Shown here: positions 18,909-28,300 of the stretch, piece after piece
How the letters are laid out: each line of letters starts with the position of its first letter
How positions within the stretch are numbered: the stretch's first letter is position 1
Source: Comamonas sp. GB3 AK4-5
GTDB taxonomy: Bacteria > Pseudomonadota > Gammaproteobacteria > Burkholderiales > Burkholderiaceae_C
DNA length: 64,000 nt
Assembly: GCF_041320665.1 (NCBI RefSeq)
Contig: NZ_CP166730.1
Coordinates: 4,836,001 to 4,900,000, forward strand
Direction: 5' to 3'
Position numbers and translations under genes: made by a program
Notes under the pieces: generated by a model
Seen by the model: only the letters and a program-made list of their open reading frames with translations
What the model was told of the DNA's origin: nothing
The model's database searches: none

Positions 18909-19026
18909 GACGCTGCGCGTCTTCCCCCTCTCTGGCGCTACGCGCCGGAGGGGGACAGCACCAACGCGGCGGGGCGGCCCTTGCGCGGTGCCCTGGCATG
19001 AGACGGCGCCGGTTTCATAGGCTGCA
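18901..19026 (+). repeat. gene-end repeat copy C (overlaps the MFS stop codon)
   Basis: Starts CCCCCTGAGACGCTGCGCGT, the TGA being the MFS stop codon. Then CTTCCCCC...GGAGGGGG, GCGGGGCGGCCCTTGCGCGG and GGCGCCGGTTTCAT. Same order of blocks as the other copies. Faces copy D across a 300-nt gap. Confidence 0.8.
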
Positions 19027-19209
19027 GCTCTCTCCGTCAGCCACTCTCAAATGCAGAGCATCTAGAGCGCTAAAACCAACAGCTTCCGCGACAAAGTGGC
19101 TTGGGTCTGGCTCTGCGAGAGCACATGGCGCTATTTTTTAAAAACCAACTGGATTTCAGCCAGAGCAGGCCCGCGCAGCGCAGCGAGCGCTGGGTCCCCC
19201 CCCCAACGC

Positions 19210-19292
19210 CCAGACAGCGCTTGAGGCGCGGCGTCTCGCCCGCAGACAGTATCGAGATACGGCAAGTGCGAGCAGCACCAAGCGCTGTCTAC
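19210..19292 (+). repeat. inverted-end repeat element, copy 1
   Basis: Starts CCAGACAGCGCTTGAGGCGC and ends CACCAAGCGCTGTCTACC, so the ends are inverted repeats (AGACAGCGCTT / AAGCGCTGTCT). Internal blocks CCGCAGACAGT and ACGGCAAG are shared with a second copy at 36787-36873 in the other orientation. Confidence 0.75.
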
Positions 19293-19326
19293 CCGCAAAC
19301 GCTGCGCCATTTGGATGGCCCATAGG

Positions 19327-19448
19327 CCCTGCACCACGAAACTGGCGCGGCCTAAGTCAGGGCTGCCGCGCAAGGGCCGCCCCGCCGCGCTGGCAGCGTC
19401 CCCCTCCGGCGAAGCCAGAGAGGGGGAAGGCGCAAAGCGCCTCAGGGG
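19327..19448 (-). repeat. gene-end repeat copy D (after mltA)
   Basis: Read on the minus strand: CCCCTGAGGCGCTTTGCGCC starting 3 nt after the mltA stop, then CTTCCCCCTC...GGAGGGGGACG, GCGGGGCGGCCCTTGCGCGG and GGCCGCGCCAGTTTCGT. It is the mirror-image partner of copy C, giving each convergent gene its own copy. Confidence 0.8.
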
Positions 19449-19451
19449 ATG

Positions 19452-20624
19452 CTAGCTACCGCGGACCGGGGCGCCCTTGGGCCAGAGCACCCAGAGGCGC
19501 AGGTTCTGCTTGATCCGCCCGGCCAAATCACCCGCCTCATGCCCCCAACCCATGAAGTAGTCGGCGCGCACGGCGCCGACAATGGCGCTGCCCGTGTCCT
19601 GGGCCATCACCAGCCGGCTCAGATTGACCTGGGGGCCGGTGGAATGCAGCCACACCGGCGTGCCATAGGGAATGCTGCCGCGGTCCACGGCGATGGAGCG
19701 GCCAGGGGTCAGCGGCACGCCCTGCGCACCCTTGGGGCCGAAGTTGACGTCCACGCCCTCCAGCGCCTCCTCGCGGAAGAAGACATAGCGCGGATTGCTC
19801 CACATCAGCTCATTGGTGCGGCCGGGGTTTTGCGCAATCCAGGCCTTGATACCGGGCCAGGTGGCATCGCGCACCAGGCCCTGGTCCAGCAGCCATTTGC
19901 CAATGCTGCGGTAGGGCTGGTCATTGGTGCCGGCATAGGCCACGCGCACCTGGCGCACACGGCCATCGGCCTCGGTCAGCTCCAGCCGGCCCGAGCCCTG
20001 GATATGCAGCACCATGGCTTCCACCGGATCGTTCATCCAGGCGATGACCTTGCCCTGCAGCGCGGCCTGGGCCGCGGGCAGGGTTTCGATCTGCTGGCGC
20101 GTGTACCAGGGGCCGCCCTTGGCCGTGCGGCCGGCCGGCAGCGCGTAGAGCGGGATGTTGAATTCGGCCGTGGGCAAGCGGCTGGCGATGATTTGCGGCT
20201 CGTAATAGCTGGTCAGCATGCCGTCCACGCGGCCATCATGTCCTTCGACGCGATAGGGCTGCAGACGCGAGCGCAGCCACAGCTGCTGCTCGGCCTCGCT
20301 GGACAGGCTCATGCGCCGCACCTCGCCGCACAAGGGGGCAAATGTGGGGCTGGGCCGCTCGCAGTTTTTCAGAAAGGCATTCCAGGCCTCGTGCAGCGCA
20401 TCCTGCTCCAGACCGGGCAACTCGGCCCAGCGCACAGGCACCCAGCGGCTCTTGGCCTGCAGTGCCGTGCCCGGCAGCGGCGCCGTATCGCTGCCATCGC
20501 CCAGGGCAATTGGCTGCTCGCCGGGCAGGCGCCCCGAGGGTCCGGGTTTGGGGGGACTGGAGCAGGCCACCAGGCTTCCTACAATGACAGCCATCAACGC
20601 ACGCAGCGGGAGAGAGACATTCAT
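19452..20624 (-). CDS. mltA: membrane-bound lytic murein transglycosylase A
   Basis: 390 residues from the ATG at 20624, which gives a lipoprotein signal with lipobox LVAC. MltA cleaves the glycan strands of peptidoglycan, forming 1,6-anhydromuropeptides, at the inner face of the outer membrane. Family features: CGEVRRMSLSSEAEQQLWLR, YEPQIIASRLPTAEFNIPLY, and the 3D-type barrel motif with the catalytic Asp in MAQDTGSAIVGAVRADYFMG. Start codon shares a CATG with the oppositely oriented start of a 43-residue membrane protein, so both genes must be expressed from overlapping leader regions. Confidence 0.93.
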   Translation of the reverse strand: MNVSLPLRALMAVIVGSLVACSSPPKPGPSGRLPGEQPIALGDGSDTAPLPGTALQAKSRWVPVRWAELPGLEQDALHEAWNAFLKNCERPSPTFAPLCGEVRRMSLSSEAEQQLWLRSRLQPYRVEGHDGRVDGMLTSYYEPQIIASRLPTAEFNIPLYALPAGRTAKGGPWYTRQQIETLPAAQAALQGKVIAWMNDPVEAMVLHIQGSGRLELTEADGRVRQVRVAYAGTNDQPYRSIGKWLLDQGLVRDATWPGIKAWIAQNPGRTNELMWSNPRYVFFREEALEGVDVNFGPKGAQGVPLTPGRSIAVDRGSIPYGTPVWLHSTGPQVNLSRLVMAQDTGSAIVGAVRADYFMGWGHEAGDLAGRIKQNLRLWVLWPKGAPVRGS

Positions 20625-20754
20625 GACCCTGATTTTGCTTGAAGCGCTGCTAGCCCTGCTGGTTCTGGTGCTGATTGTCTGGTGGACCATGTTCTCGGGC
20701 CGCCCCAAGGGCGAGCCGCCGCGCCGCCCCGGCCCCCCGCCACCCGAGCCTTGA
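20623..20754 (+). CDS. 43-residue single-pass membrane protein
   Basis: Small protein: MTLILLEALLALLVLVLIVW, then WTMFSGRPKGE and a Pro-rich tail ending PPPPEP. One hydrophobic helix, a positively charged cytoplasmic side, then the proline tail. Preceded by GGGAGAGAGAC. The sequence composition is protein-like and differs from antisense noise, and I recall similar short hypotheticals beside mltA-type genes in relatives, but this needs a comparison. Its start codon overlaps the mltA start on the other strand. Function unknown. Confidence 0.6.
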   Translation: MTLILLEALLALLVLVLIVWWTMFSGRPKGEPPRRPGPPPPEP

Positions 20755-20988
20755 GGCAGCTGCAAAGGTGCAAAGCTGGCGGACACATTGTCAGCATTTG
20801 CCATCGCTGCTGGCACGACCTTGCCAACTCCTGCTGTCTTACGCATTACCTGCTTACAACTTGCTATCCTTCCCTCCAGGTTGGCGTGCCCAGGTCGCCA
20901 CTGTGTGCCGCAGGCCCCCGATATTCCAGGTCTGTGCCGTGGGCATCTCCACCACGCATACTTTTCACCACCTGTTAAGGAGGACTTC

Positions 20989-21651
20989 ATGCACCGCAAA
21001 ATCATCCTGGCCGCCGCCACTGCGGCCGTACTGACCATCACCGGCTGCGCCAACACCGGCATGAGCGACACCCAACGCCGCACCGCCACCGGCGCGGGCG
21101 TAGGCGCACTCGCGGGTGCTGCCATCGGCGCTGCCACCGGCGGCAAGGCCGGTGTGGGCGCCTTGGCCGGCGCCGCCGTGGGCGGCCTGGGCACCTACAT
21201 CTGGTCGAACAACATGGAAAAGCAAAAGCGCGAGATGGAAGCCGCCACCCAGGGCACGGGCGTCCAGGTCACGCAGACCCATGACAACCAGCTGAAACTG
21301 GACATCCCCAGCGACATCTCGTTCGACACCGGCCGCTACGACATCAAGGGCAACTTCGCCCCCATCCTGGATCGCTTCGCCGAAGGCCTGCGCAACAATC
21401 CCAATACCCAGCTGCGCATCGTCGGCCACACCGACAGCACCGGCACCGATGCCATCAACAACCCGCTGTCGCTGCACCGCGCCGAGTCCACCCGCAACTA
21501 CCTGACGGCACGCGGCGTCAATGGCAGCCGCATTCAGGTGGAAGGCCGTGGCTCCATGCAACCCATTGCCACCAACGACACTGCCGACGGCCGCGGCCGC
21601 AACCGCCGCGTGGAAATCTTTGTGGGCGAGCCCCCGGCACAGCAGCGCTGA
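20989..21651 (+). CDS. OmpA-family lipoprotein with glycine-zipper
   Basis: 220 residues from the ATG preceded by AAGGAGGA. Lipoprotein signal ends in ITGC. Two glycine-zipper stretches follow (GAGVGALAGAAIGAATGGKA and GVGALAGAAVGGLG), then a C-terminal OmpA peptidoglycan-binding domain with LRIVGHTDSTGTDAIN, NYLTARGV and GRGRNRRVEIFV. Resembles YiaD-type proteins that tether the outer membrane to the cell wall. A strong terminator follows. Confidence 0.9.
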   Translation: MHRKIILAAATAAVLTITGCANTGMSDTQRRTATGAGVGALAGAAIGAATGGKAGVGALAGAAVGGLGTYIWSNNMEKQKREMEAATQGTGVQVTQTHDNQLKLDIPSDISFDTGRYDIKGNFAPILDRFAEGLRNNPNTQLRIVGHTDSTGTDAINNPLSLHRAESTRNYLTARGVNGSRIQVEGRGSMQPIATNDTADGRGRNRRVEIFVGEPPAQQR

Positions 21652-21704
21652 TCTCCGCGCCACGCAGTCCACCATCACCAGGTGGGGGCTACGCCACCCA
21701 CAAC

Positions 21705-21734
21705 AAAGGCCGCATTCAGCGGCCTTTGTTTTTT
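21705..21734 (+). terminator. intrinsic terminator after the OmpA-like lipoprotein gene
   Basis: Stem AAAGGCCGC / GCGGCCTTT with an ATTCA loop followed by GTTTTTT. It also shields the convergent response-regulator gene. Confidence 0.88.
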
Positions 21735-21771
21735 GGGGAGAAGTGGGAAGAAAAGGCCGGAGCCTGGGGGC

Positions 21772-22416
21772 TCAGGATTCGGACAGCTGCCCGTGGGCGC
21801 GCAGCAGGTTGGCCAGCTCCACCGCCGACTTGACCTGCATCTTGTCAAACACCCGGGCGCGGTGCACTTCCACGGTGCGCACGCTGATGTCCAGTTGATC
21901 GGCGATCAGCTTGTTGGGAACGCCCTCGATCACCAGGCCCATCACGGCGCGTTCGCGCTCGGTCAGCTCGGAAAGGCGGGTGCGCACCACTTCCTGCTGG
22001 GCCTCGCCCTCCAGCCATTGCGCAGACACGGCCAGGGCCTGCTCGATGCGGTCCACCAGGCCGTTGTCGGAGAACGGTTTTTCGCAGAAGTCGAAGGCGC
22101 CGCGCTTGACCGTGTCCACTGCTGTGGGCACGTCGGCATGGCCGGTGAGAAAGATCACCGGCATGCGCCCTATCAGGCCCTGGGCCTTGAGGTCGTCAAA
22201 CAGCGTCAGCCCGCTTTTGCCACCCATGCGCACATCCAGCAGCAGGCAGCAGGGCGAGCGCGCAGGCCCGCGCTCTGCCAGCATGGCTTCAAAGGATTCG
22301 GCGCTGTCGAAAGATTCGCTCAGCAGCCGGCGCGAGCGCAGCAGCCAGGCAAGCGCTTCGCGAACATCGGTATCGTCATCGACGATGTAGACGATGGCAT
22401 TGGGGACTGGTTCCAT
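21772..22416 (-). CDS. FixJ/LuxR-type response regulator (DctR-like)
   Basis: 214 residues from the ATG giving MEPVPNAIVYIVDDDTDVRE. Receiver domain with acidic pocket DDD, phospho-acceptor Asp in LLLDVRMGG, Thr in FLTGHAD and Lys in CEKPF; then a LuxR HTH (LTERERAVMGLVIEGVPNKL, SVRTVEVHRARVFDKM). Lies 26 nt after a sensor kinase gene, so they form a pair. Architecture matches FixJ and DctR, which control C4-dicarboxylate uptake in some proteobacteria; a dctA gene is present about 40 kb away, but the link is a guess. Confidence 0.9.
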   Translation of the reverse strand: MEPVPNAIVYIVDDDTDVREALAWLLRSRRLLSESFDSAESFEAMLAERGPARSPCCLLLDVRMGGKSGLTLFDDLKAQGLIGRMPVIFLTGHADVPTAVDTVKRGAFDFCEKPFSDNGLVDRIEQALAVSAQWLEGEAQQEVVRTRLSELTERERAVMGLVIEGVPNKLIADQLDISVRTVEVHRARVFDKMQVKSAVELANLLRAHGQLSES

Positions 22417-22442
22417 GGTGTGTATCGGGGGAGAGAGCGCTG

Positions 22443-24491
22443 TCACGCAGACTCCGCAATGGGTAGCGTGAAAGTGAATACCGTACCACGCGGCAGGTTG
22501 GGGGTGAACTGCAATTGTCCGCCATGCTGCTCGACCACCGTGCGGCACAGGCTCAGACCCAGGCCCATGCCCTCAGGCCGGGTGGTGAAAAAAGCCCCGA
22601 ACAGCTGCTGGGCCACGCTGTCCGGAATGCCCACGCCCCAGTCGCTGACCGAGAAAACCAGGCGGTCCGGCACCTCATGGGCCCGGGGGTGGCGCACGGT
22701 CACGGTCAGCTGGCGTGGCTCGATCTGCGCGTCATCCATGGCCTGCATGCCGTTGCGCGTCAGATTCAGCAGCACCTGCTCCACCATGGTCACATCGCAC
22801 AGCACGGCGGGCAGCAGCGCGTCCTGCTCCACATCCACCTGCACGCCCAGCTTGCGGGCCTGCATGCGCACCAGAGGCATCACCGCATCCAGCAGCTCCT
22901 GGGGCTGCACGGCTTCACGCGACTGGTCACGGCGGCGCACAAAGTCGCGCACGCTTTTGATGACCCGGCCGGCACGGTCGGCCTGAAAGCCGATCTTGCG
23001 CATCACCGTGACCAGTTCCTGCAGCTGGTCACGCGCCTGTTCGGCCGGCAGCTGTGCCACGGGCGTGCTGCCCGTACCTTCCAGCAAGTGCAGCGAACCC
23101 GAGGCATAGCTGGCGATGGCCATCAGCGGCTGGGTCAGCTCATGGCTGAGCAGCGAGGCCATCTCACCCACCGTGGCCAAACGGGCCGTGGCCTGCAGGC
23201 GCTCCTGCGAGGCGCGGGAGATTTCCTCGATGCGACGTTGCTCGCTGATGTCGATGAAGGCACTCATCCAGCCCGTGTGCTGGCCCTGGGCGTTGATCAG
23301 CGGGGCCTCGAAAATCAGCACCGGAAAGCGCGTTCCATCCTTGCGCATGAACATGGATTCATGGCCTTCGCGCACCGTGGGAATGGCGCCGGACAGACGC
23401 CACCCCTGGCGCTTGCGGTATTCCTGGGCCAGCTCGGGCGGCCAGTAGGGCGCGATGTCCAGACCCAGCAGCTCCTCGGTGGTAAAGCCCACCATGGCGC
23501 AGAACGCGGGGTTCACATAGCTGATGCGGCCCTGCAAATCGCGCGCACGCAGGCCGGTGATCAGCGAATCCTCCATGGCCTTGCGAAACGCCAGCGCATC
23601 CCCCAGGTCACGCTCGGCGCGCAAGCGGCGGCGGTTGTCCCGCACCAGCACGATCAGCACGCTCACCAGGGCGATGGACATGGCCGTGACCAGGGCCGTC
23701 AGCACATTGGGGAACACGCTGGGCGCCCGGTGCCAGCTGTCCATGCGCAACACCAGGGTGTGGCCCGGCAGGTCCAGCAGTTGCTGGGCCGAGAACACCC
23801 GCGTGCCCCGCCAGACTGCCCCCACCAGGGCCAGACGCGTGCCATCGGGCTCGGTGAACGACACCTCCTGGTTGCGCGTGAGATTTTTGCTCACCTGGGC
23901 CGAGAGAATATAGGGCAGCGAATAGGTGACGACCTCATAGCCGTCGAACCGGCCCTGGTGCTGCAGAGGCAGGCAGGCCTCGATCAGCTCCATGCCCATG
24001 CCTTCGCCCAGCACCTGGAAATAGCTGCTGGAGTAGGCGGTGGTATTGGTGCGGCGCGCGCTTGCGCAGGCGGCCAGCGCATGGCTGTCGCTGTCTTCGC
24101 GAAAGTTGCCGCTCCAGTATTCGTTGCGGTAGGGCGTCTCGGCATGGGCGACGATGGCCATGTCCGGGTTGCGCCACTCGATGCGCAGCATCTCCCGGCG
24201 CACCTGCAGCAGTTCGGCGGCACGCACCCGCCAGTCTTCTTTCCCGACCTCGCCGGCGTTCAAGGCCTGCAGGTCTTGCGTATTGCGCGCCAGTGCGGCG
24301 CGGACCTCCGAGACGGCGCCCGCCGTGTCCCGCTCCAGCTTGTCCTGCACCTGGCTGGCCTCGTAGCGCCCCGCCAGCCACACCATGGTGACCAGCATGC
24401 TGACCACCAGCGCCACCAACAGCGTCCACAAAGACCAGCGCCGCCAGGCGCTATGCCAACGGCGCCATGGCCAGGTCTGAAAAGGTTTCAC
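22443..24491 (-). CDS. PAS sensor histidine kinase (DctS-like)
   Basis: About 682 residues from a GTG that overlaps the preceding nitrilase stop (GTGA), which suggests translational coupling. Order: TM helix near residues 20-42, a periplasmic sensing domain of about 230 residues, second TM helix (LTALVTAMSIALVSVLIVLV), PAS domain (YVNPAFCAMVGFTTEELLGL), HisKA with phospho-acceptor His in LLSHELTQPLMAIASYASG, and HATPase with NLTRNGMQAM, DWGVGIPD and GMGLGLSLC. Membrane sensor for an unknown periplasmic ligand; DctS has this layout. Confidence 0.88.
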   Translation of the reverse strand: MKPFQTWPWRRWHSAWRRWSLWTLLVALVVSMLVTMVWLAGRYEASQVQDKLERDTAGAVSEVRAALARNTQDLQALNAGEVGKEDWRVRAAELLQVRREMLRIEWRNPDMAIVAHAETPYRNEYWSGNFREDSDSHALAACASARRTNTTAYSSSYFQVLGEGMGMELIEACLPLQHQGRFDGYEVVTYSLPYILSAQVSKNLTRNQEVSFTEPDGTRLALVGAVWRGTRVFSAQQLLDLPGHTLVLRMDSWHRAPSVFPNVLTALVTAMSIALVSVLIVLVRDNRRRLRAERDLGDALAFRKAMEDSLITGLRARDLQGRISYVNPAFCAMVGFTTEELLGLDIAPYWPPELAQEYRKRQGWRLSGAIPTVREGHESMFMRKDGTRFPVLIFEAPLINAQGQHTGWMSAFIDISEQRRIEEISRASQERLQATARLATVGEMASLLSHELTQPLMAIASYASGSLHLLEGTGSTPVAQLPAEQARDQLQELVTVMRKIGFQADRAGRVIKSVRDFVRRRDQSREAVQPQELLDAVMPLVRMQARKLGVQVDVEQDALLPAVLCDVTMVEQVLLNLTRNGMQAMDDAQIEPRQLTVTVRHPRAHEVPDRLVFSVSDWGVGIPDSVAQQLFGAFFTTRPEGMGLGLSLCRTVVEQHGGQLQFTPNLPRGTVFTFTLPIAESA

Positions 24492-25306
24492 AAGACTCGA
24501 TGCTCCAAAGCCGGCAGCTGCTGACGCACCTGCCGCAAAAATGCGCGGTCCAGTTCGGCGCTCACCACCCCTGCGCCTTCGGCGCTGCGCACCGCCTGCA
24601 CCTGTCCCCACGGGTTCACCAGCATGCTGTGGCCCCAGGTATGGCGCCCATTGTCATGCACACCGCCCTGCGCCGGCGCCAGCACATAGCACTGGTTTTC
24701 GATAGCACGCGCCCGCAGCAACACTTCCCAGTGGGCCTTCCCCGTGGTGTGGGTGAAGGCGCTGGGCACCAGCATCAGGTCGGCCCCTGCAGCGGCATGG
24801 GCGCGGTACAGCTCGGGAAAGCGCAGGTCATAGCAAACGCTCAGCCCCAGGGTCCAGTCCGCGCCACTGCGGTCGGTGATGCGGGCCGTGACGGGCTGCT
24901 GGCCGGCCTGCACCACCTGGGCCTCGTCGTACTGCTCCGCACCGGTCGCAAAGCGGAACAAATGCACTTTGTCATAGCGCGCTGTGCATTCCCCGTGCGG
25001 GCTGAAGAGCAAAAGGCTGTTGAAAACATGGTCGGCGCTGGCCGTGCGCAGCGGCAGCGTGCCGCCAGCCAGCCAGATGCCGTGCTGCGCCGCCCATTGG
25101 GACAAGGCCTGCTGCAGCGGACCGTCGCCCCAGGCCTCGGCATAGGCCAGCTTGTCGGTGTCACGGCGCCCCAGGCCGCAGAAGTACTCGGGCAGTGCCA
25201 CCAGCTCCGCCCCTTGCTGGGCCGCCTCGCTCACCAAGGCCTGGGCAAGGCGCAGGTTCTCCGCCACATCGGGGGAAGACCGCATCTGGATGGCTGCAAC
25301 TTTCAT
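24488..25306 (-). CDS. carbon-nitrogen hydrolase (Nit1 / omega-amidase-like)
   Basis: 272 residues of the nitrilase superfamily. The catalytic triad is visible: Glu in ALPEYF, Lys in YDKVHLF and Cys in SVCYDLRFPELYR. The last motif is typical of the Nit1/Nit2 branch, which hydrolyses deaminated glutathione or 2-oxoglutaramate as metabolite repair. Start overlaps the yhdP stop (ATGA) and stop overlaps the kinase start (GTGA), so it is the middle of a coupled operon yhdP / nit / kinase / regulator. The yhdP-nitrilase pairing is common in betaproteobacteria. Confidence 0.9.
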   Translation of the reverse strand: MKVAAIQMRSSPDVAENLRLAQALVSEAAQQGAELVALPEYFCGLGRRDTDKLAYAEAWGDGPLQQALSQWAAQHGIWLAGGTLPLRTASADHVFNSLLLFSPHGECTARYDKVHLFRFATGAEQYDEAQVVQAGQQPVTARITDRSGADWTLGLSVCYDLRFPELYRAHAAAGADLMLVPSAFTHTTGKAHWEVLLRARAIENQCYVLAPAQGGVHDNGRHTWGHSMLVNPWGQVQAVRSAEGAGVVSAELDRAFLRQVRQQLPALEHRVL

Positions 25307-28300
25307 GGCATGGACTCCTGGGTGGCAGAGGGATCGGGAGGGGACTGGGCCGTGGCCGCCGTGTCCGGCAGCGTGGCACGCTTGGAGACGACCTTGACCT
25401 GGGGGTCTACCCAGCTGCCCGTGACTTCAAACTCCCGCGTGGCCGCCGCAATCAGCGGCCCCCGCAGCACGGCCTGGGCCAAAAAGCTGCCCAGGCCAAT
25501 CACCGGGTTGATGGCCGAGGCCACCAGCGATGCCGTCATGGCGTTGATCTCGGGCACCACCACCACGCGCAGCTGCTGGGTTTCGTCGACCAGGCTGGCC
25601 TGGCCCTCCATCAGCACGGCGGCATTCACCCCCTTCATTTGCAGGTTGTTGGTGCGCGCCACCCCCTGGGTGACGGCCACATCGCCGCGCACAAAGTCAA
25701 AGGCAAAGCCGCTGCTGAACACATCGCGGAAATCCAGGCCTATGCGCCGTGGCAGCGACTGCAGGCTGAGCACGCTCAGCAGCTTGGCCAGGCCCGGCTC
25801 GGCCTTCAGAAACTGGCCCTGGCCCACGTCCAGGTGCAGCTGGCCGGACATGCTGCGCCAGTCGGGCGCAATCGGGGCGCCCCGCCATGTCAGCTGGCCT
25901 TCCAGCAGCCCCTTGCCCCCGCGCACCACCCCCGGCATGGCCAGGCGCCCCAGCAACGCGCCGGAGTCCTTGAGCTGCAAGGTAAAGCGCAGCTGGGTGC
26001 GGCGGCGCAGCACATCCGGCCCGCCCCAGGTGCCCGAGGTGGTCAGCACCGCCTCCGGCATCGTCAGGTCCAGATGGTCCAGCACCCATTGCGCGCTCCC
26101 GTCGCGGCGCATGTTGCGGGCCTGCACAGCCAGGCTGCCCAGCTCACGCCCGGCCAGCGCGAATTCCTTGACCACAATATCCAGCGCCGGCATCTGCCGG
26201 GGCTGAGACTGCAGCAGATTGTCGGCCTGCTCCCCTGCCCCCTCCGGCAGCAGCAGATGCGAGAGGCGCGCAAACACCATCCCTTGGGGATTCGCCGCAC
26301 CGGGCTCGCGGTACTCCACATAGCCGCCCAGTTGCCGGGACTGCACATTGCCGCGCCACACCGCGTCCGCATGGCTGAGCCCCGCCACCACGTCGTATAG
26401 CGTGCGGCCATGCAGGCGCAGGCTGCCGGTGCGCAATGCCAGGTTCTGCGGCAGATATTCCTGCATGGCCGTGGCCGGCGCGGCACCGGTTTCGGCCTTG
26501 CCCTCCTTGGGCCACAAGGCCAGCCATGCATCCAGGTCCAGGCTGTCCAGCTGGACATGGGCCTGCACCTCCCGGCTGCTTTCCAGGCCCGCAGACCAGG
26601 CGCCTGCCGCACCCACATTCCCGCCCAGCTCCAGCCAGCCCGCCACCACCTGGGATGCCTGGCCGCCTTGGTCAAACACATAGGTCAGCGCGGCACGGTC
26701 CTGCACATGCACCTGCAGCATGTCCCGCAGCGGGGCCTGCGCGCTGGCCGCTGCCTGCGGCGTCAGACGCTGCGTAATCTGCAAGGGCACAGCCCCTTCA
26801 GCCGGCTTGCCCAGGGGGGCTGGCAGCTGCACGGCCATGCCCTGCAAGCTGGAGCGCACAGTGATCTGCGGCAGCCCACGCAGCAGGCCGACCTGCACGT
26901 CGTAATCGGCAGCACCAGCCGCATGCTGGGCCAACGCAGCCACCGGCGCCAGAAAGCCGTCACTGCGCATGCCTTCGGCCGTGGCGCGGCCACGGGCGCG
27001 CACATCCAGCACCGGTGCGCCCTTGCCCAGCTTCATGCCGCCATTGACCCGAACCTTGCCGCCCATGGACTGGGCCTGTACCTCGGCAATCTCGAAACCC
27101 TGTTCGCTGAAGTGCACGGCGCCGCGCGCATCCTGCAACTCGGGCACATCGGGGCGCAGCCGCAGGCGGTTGCCCTGCAGCCCCACCGTGCCCTGGACAC
27201 GGGCCTGGTCCAGATGGTCTATGGGCAGAGTCAGGTCCAGATCCAGCGTGGCTGCCCCTGCGGAACTGGCCTGGTCCAGCGCATGCTCGGTCAGCGCCGC
27301 CAGCGGAGAGCGGGCCACCACCTCCAGCCAGGCAGGCAGTGCCGCCTTGCCATGACCCTTCACCTTCAGCACGGGATAGGACAGGTCGGGAATCGATGCC
27401 TGTATGCCCTCCATGGGCACTTTGCCGCCTTCGCCGAACAGGCCCTGGGCGTTGCGCACCTGCATGCCGCTTTTATCGAACACCAGCTCACCCGCGAGCC
27501 GGCTGATCAAGGGCCAGGGCGCCTCGCCCGGCGCGCGCACGGACGGTGGCGCGTAGTCGTAGACCACATCGCGCACCGGCGCCGTGATCTGGAACACCCC
27601 GGCGGGGTGGTGATCGAAGGGGAACTCGGCCAGCGGCCCCTGCACCTTGAAGCGCACACCCGCGGCCTGGCCGGAGCGCACGCTGTCGCGCACATAGTGG
27701 CGCGCATCGGCTGGCACTTCCAGCGGCAGATAGCGGTGCACGCGCGCACCGTTGGCACGGGTCAGCACCCCTTCCAGATTCAGCTCTCCGGGCAGGCGCT
27801 GGGCCGCGTCGGCGCCCATCTGCCACTGTGCCTTGAACTGGCCCTGGGCGTCGGCATTGGCAAACTGGGCCTGGGGCAGCTGTACCGACCAGCGCCCGTT
27901 GGCATCCTGGCTCCAGCGCAGCTGGGCCTGCAAGCGGTCGACAGGGATGCGTGGCTCTTCAAAGATGCCCGGAAATTCGAGCGCGCCCTGGCGCATGCTG
28001 ACATCGGCCGATCCGCCTTGCTGGTCCAGCGTGAAGCTGGCGCTCAAGCCCTGAACACCCGGCAGGCGCTCGGCCTCTTCCTGGGTATCGAGCAGTTGCA
28101 GTGCCTGCACCTGCCCCTGGGCGCGGTAGCGCAAGGACTGATTCGGCGCAGCCGGCTGCCAGTGCACGCGCAGGTCACGGGCCTGGCCCTGCAGCGCCCA
28201 GCGCCGCAGCGGTGCGGCAGCCGCCTCTGGCAATGGCAGGCGCGCTGCCAATGCCTGCACCAGCCCCAGATCCAGAAAATTGGTCTCCAGCGCATGGGGA

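Larger units (their letters stand above)
18909..19451. other. intergenic region between convergent MFS and mltA genes
   Basis: 543 nt made almost entirely of repeats: gene-end copy C at the left, gene-end copy D at the right in opposite orientation, and between them an 83-nt element with inverted ends (19210-19292). Positions 19027-19209 hold no gene or clear structure. Confidence 0.75.

Noticed and set aside
19027..19209. Possible small gene between the two repeats after the MFS gene (starting near 19124).
   Set aside because: The frame runs straight through the inverted-end repeat and shows no protein-like composition after the first residues.
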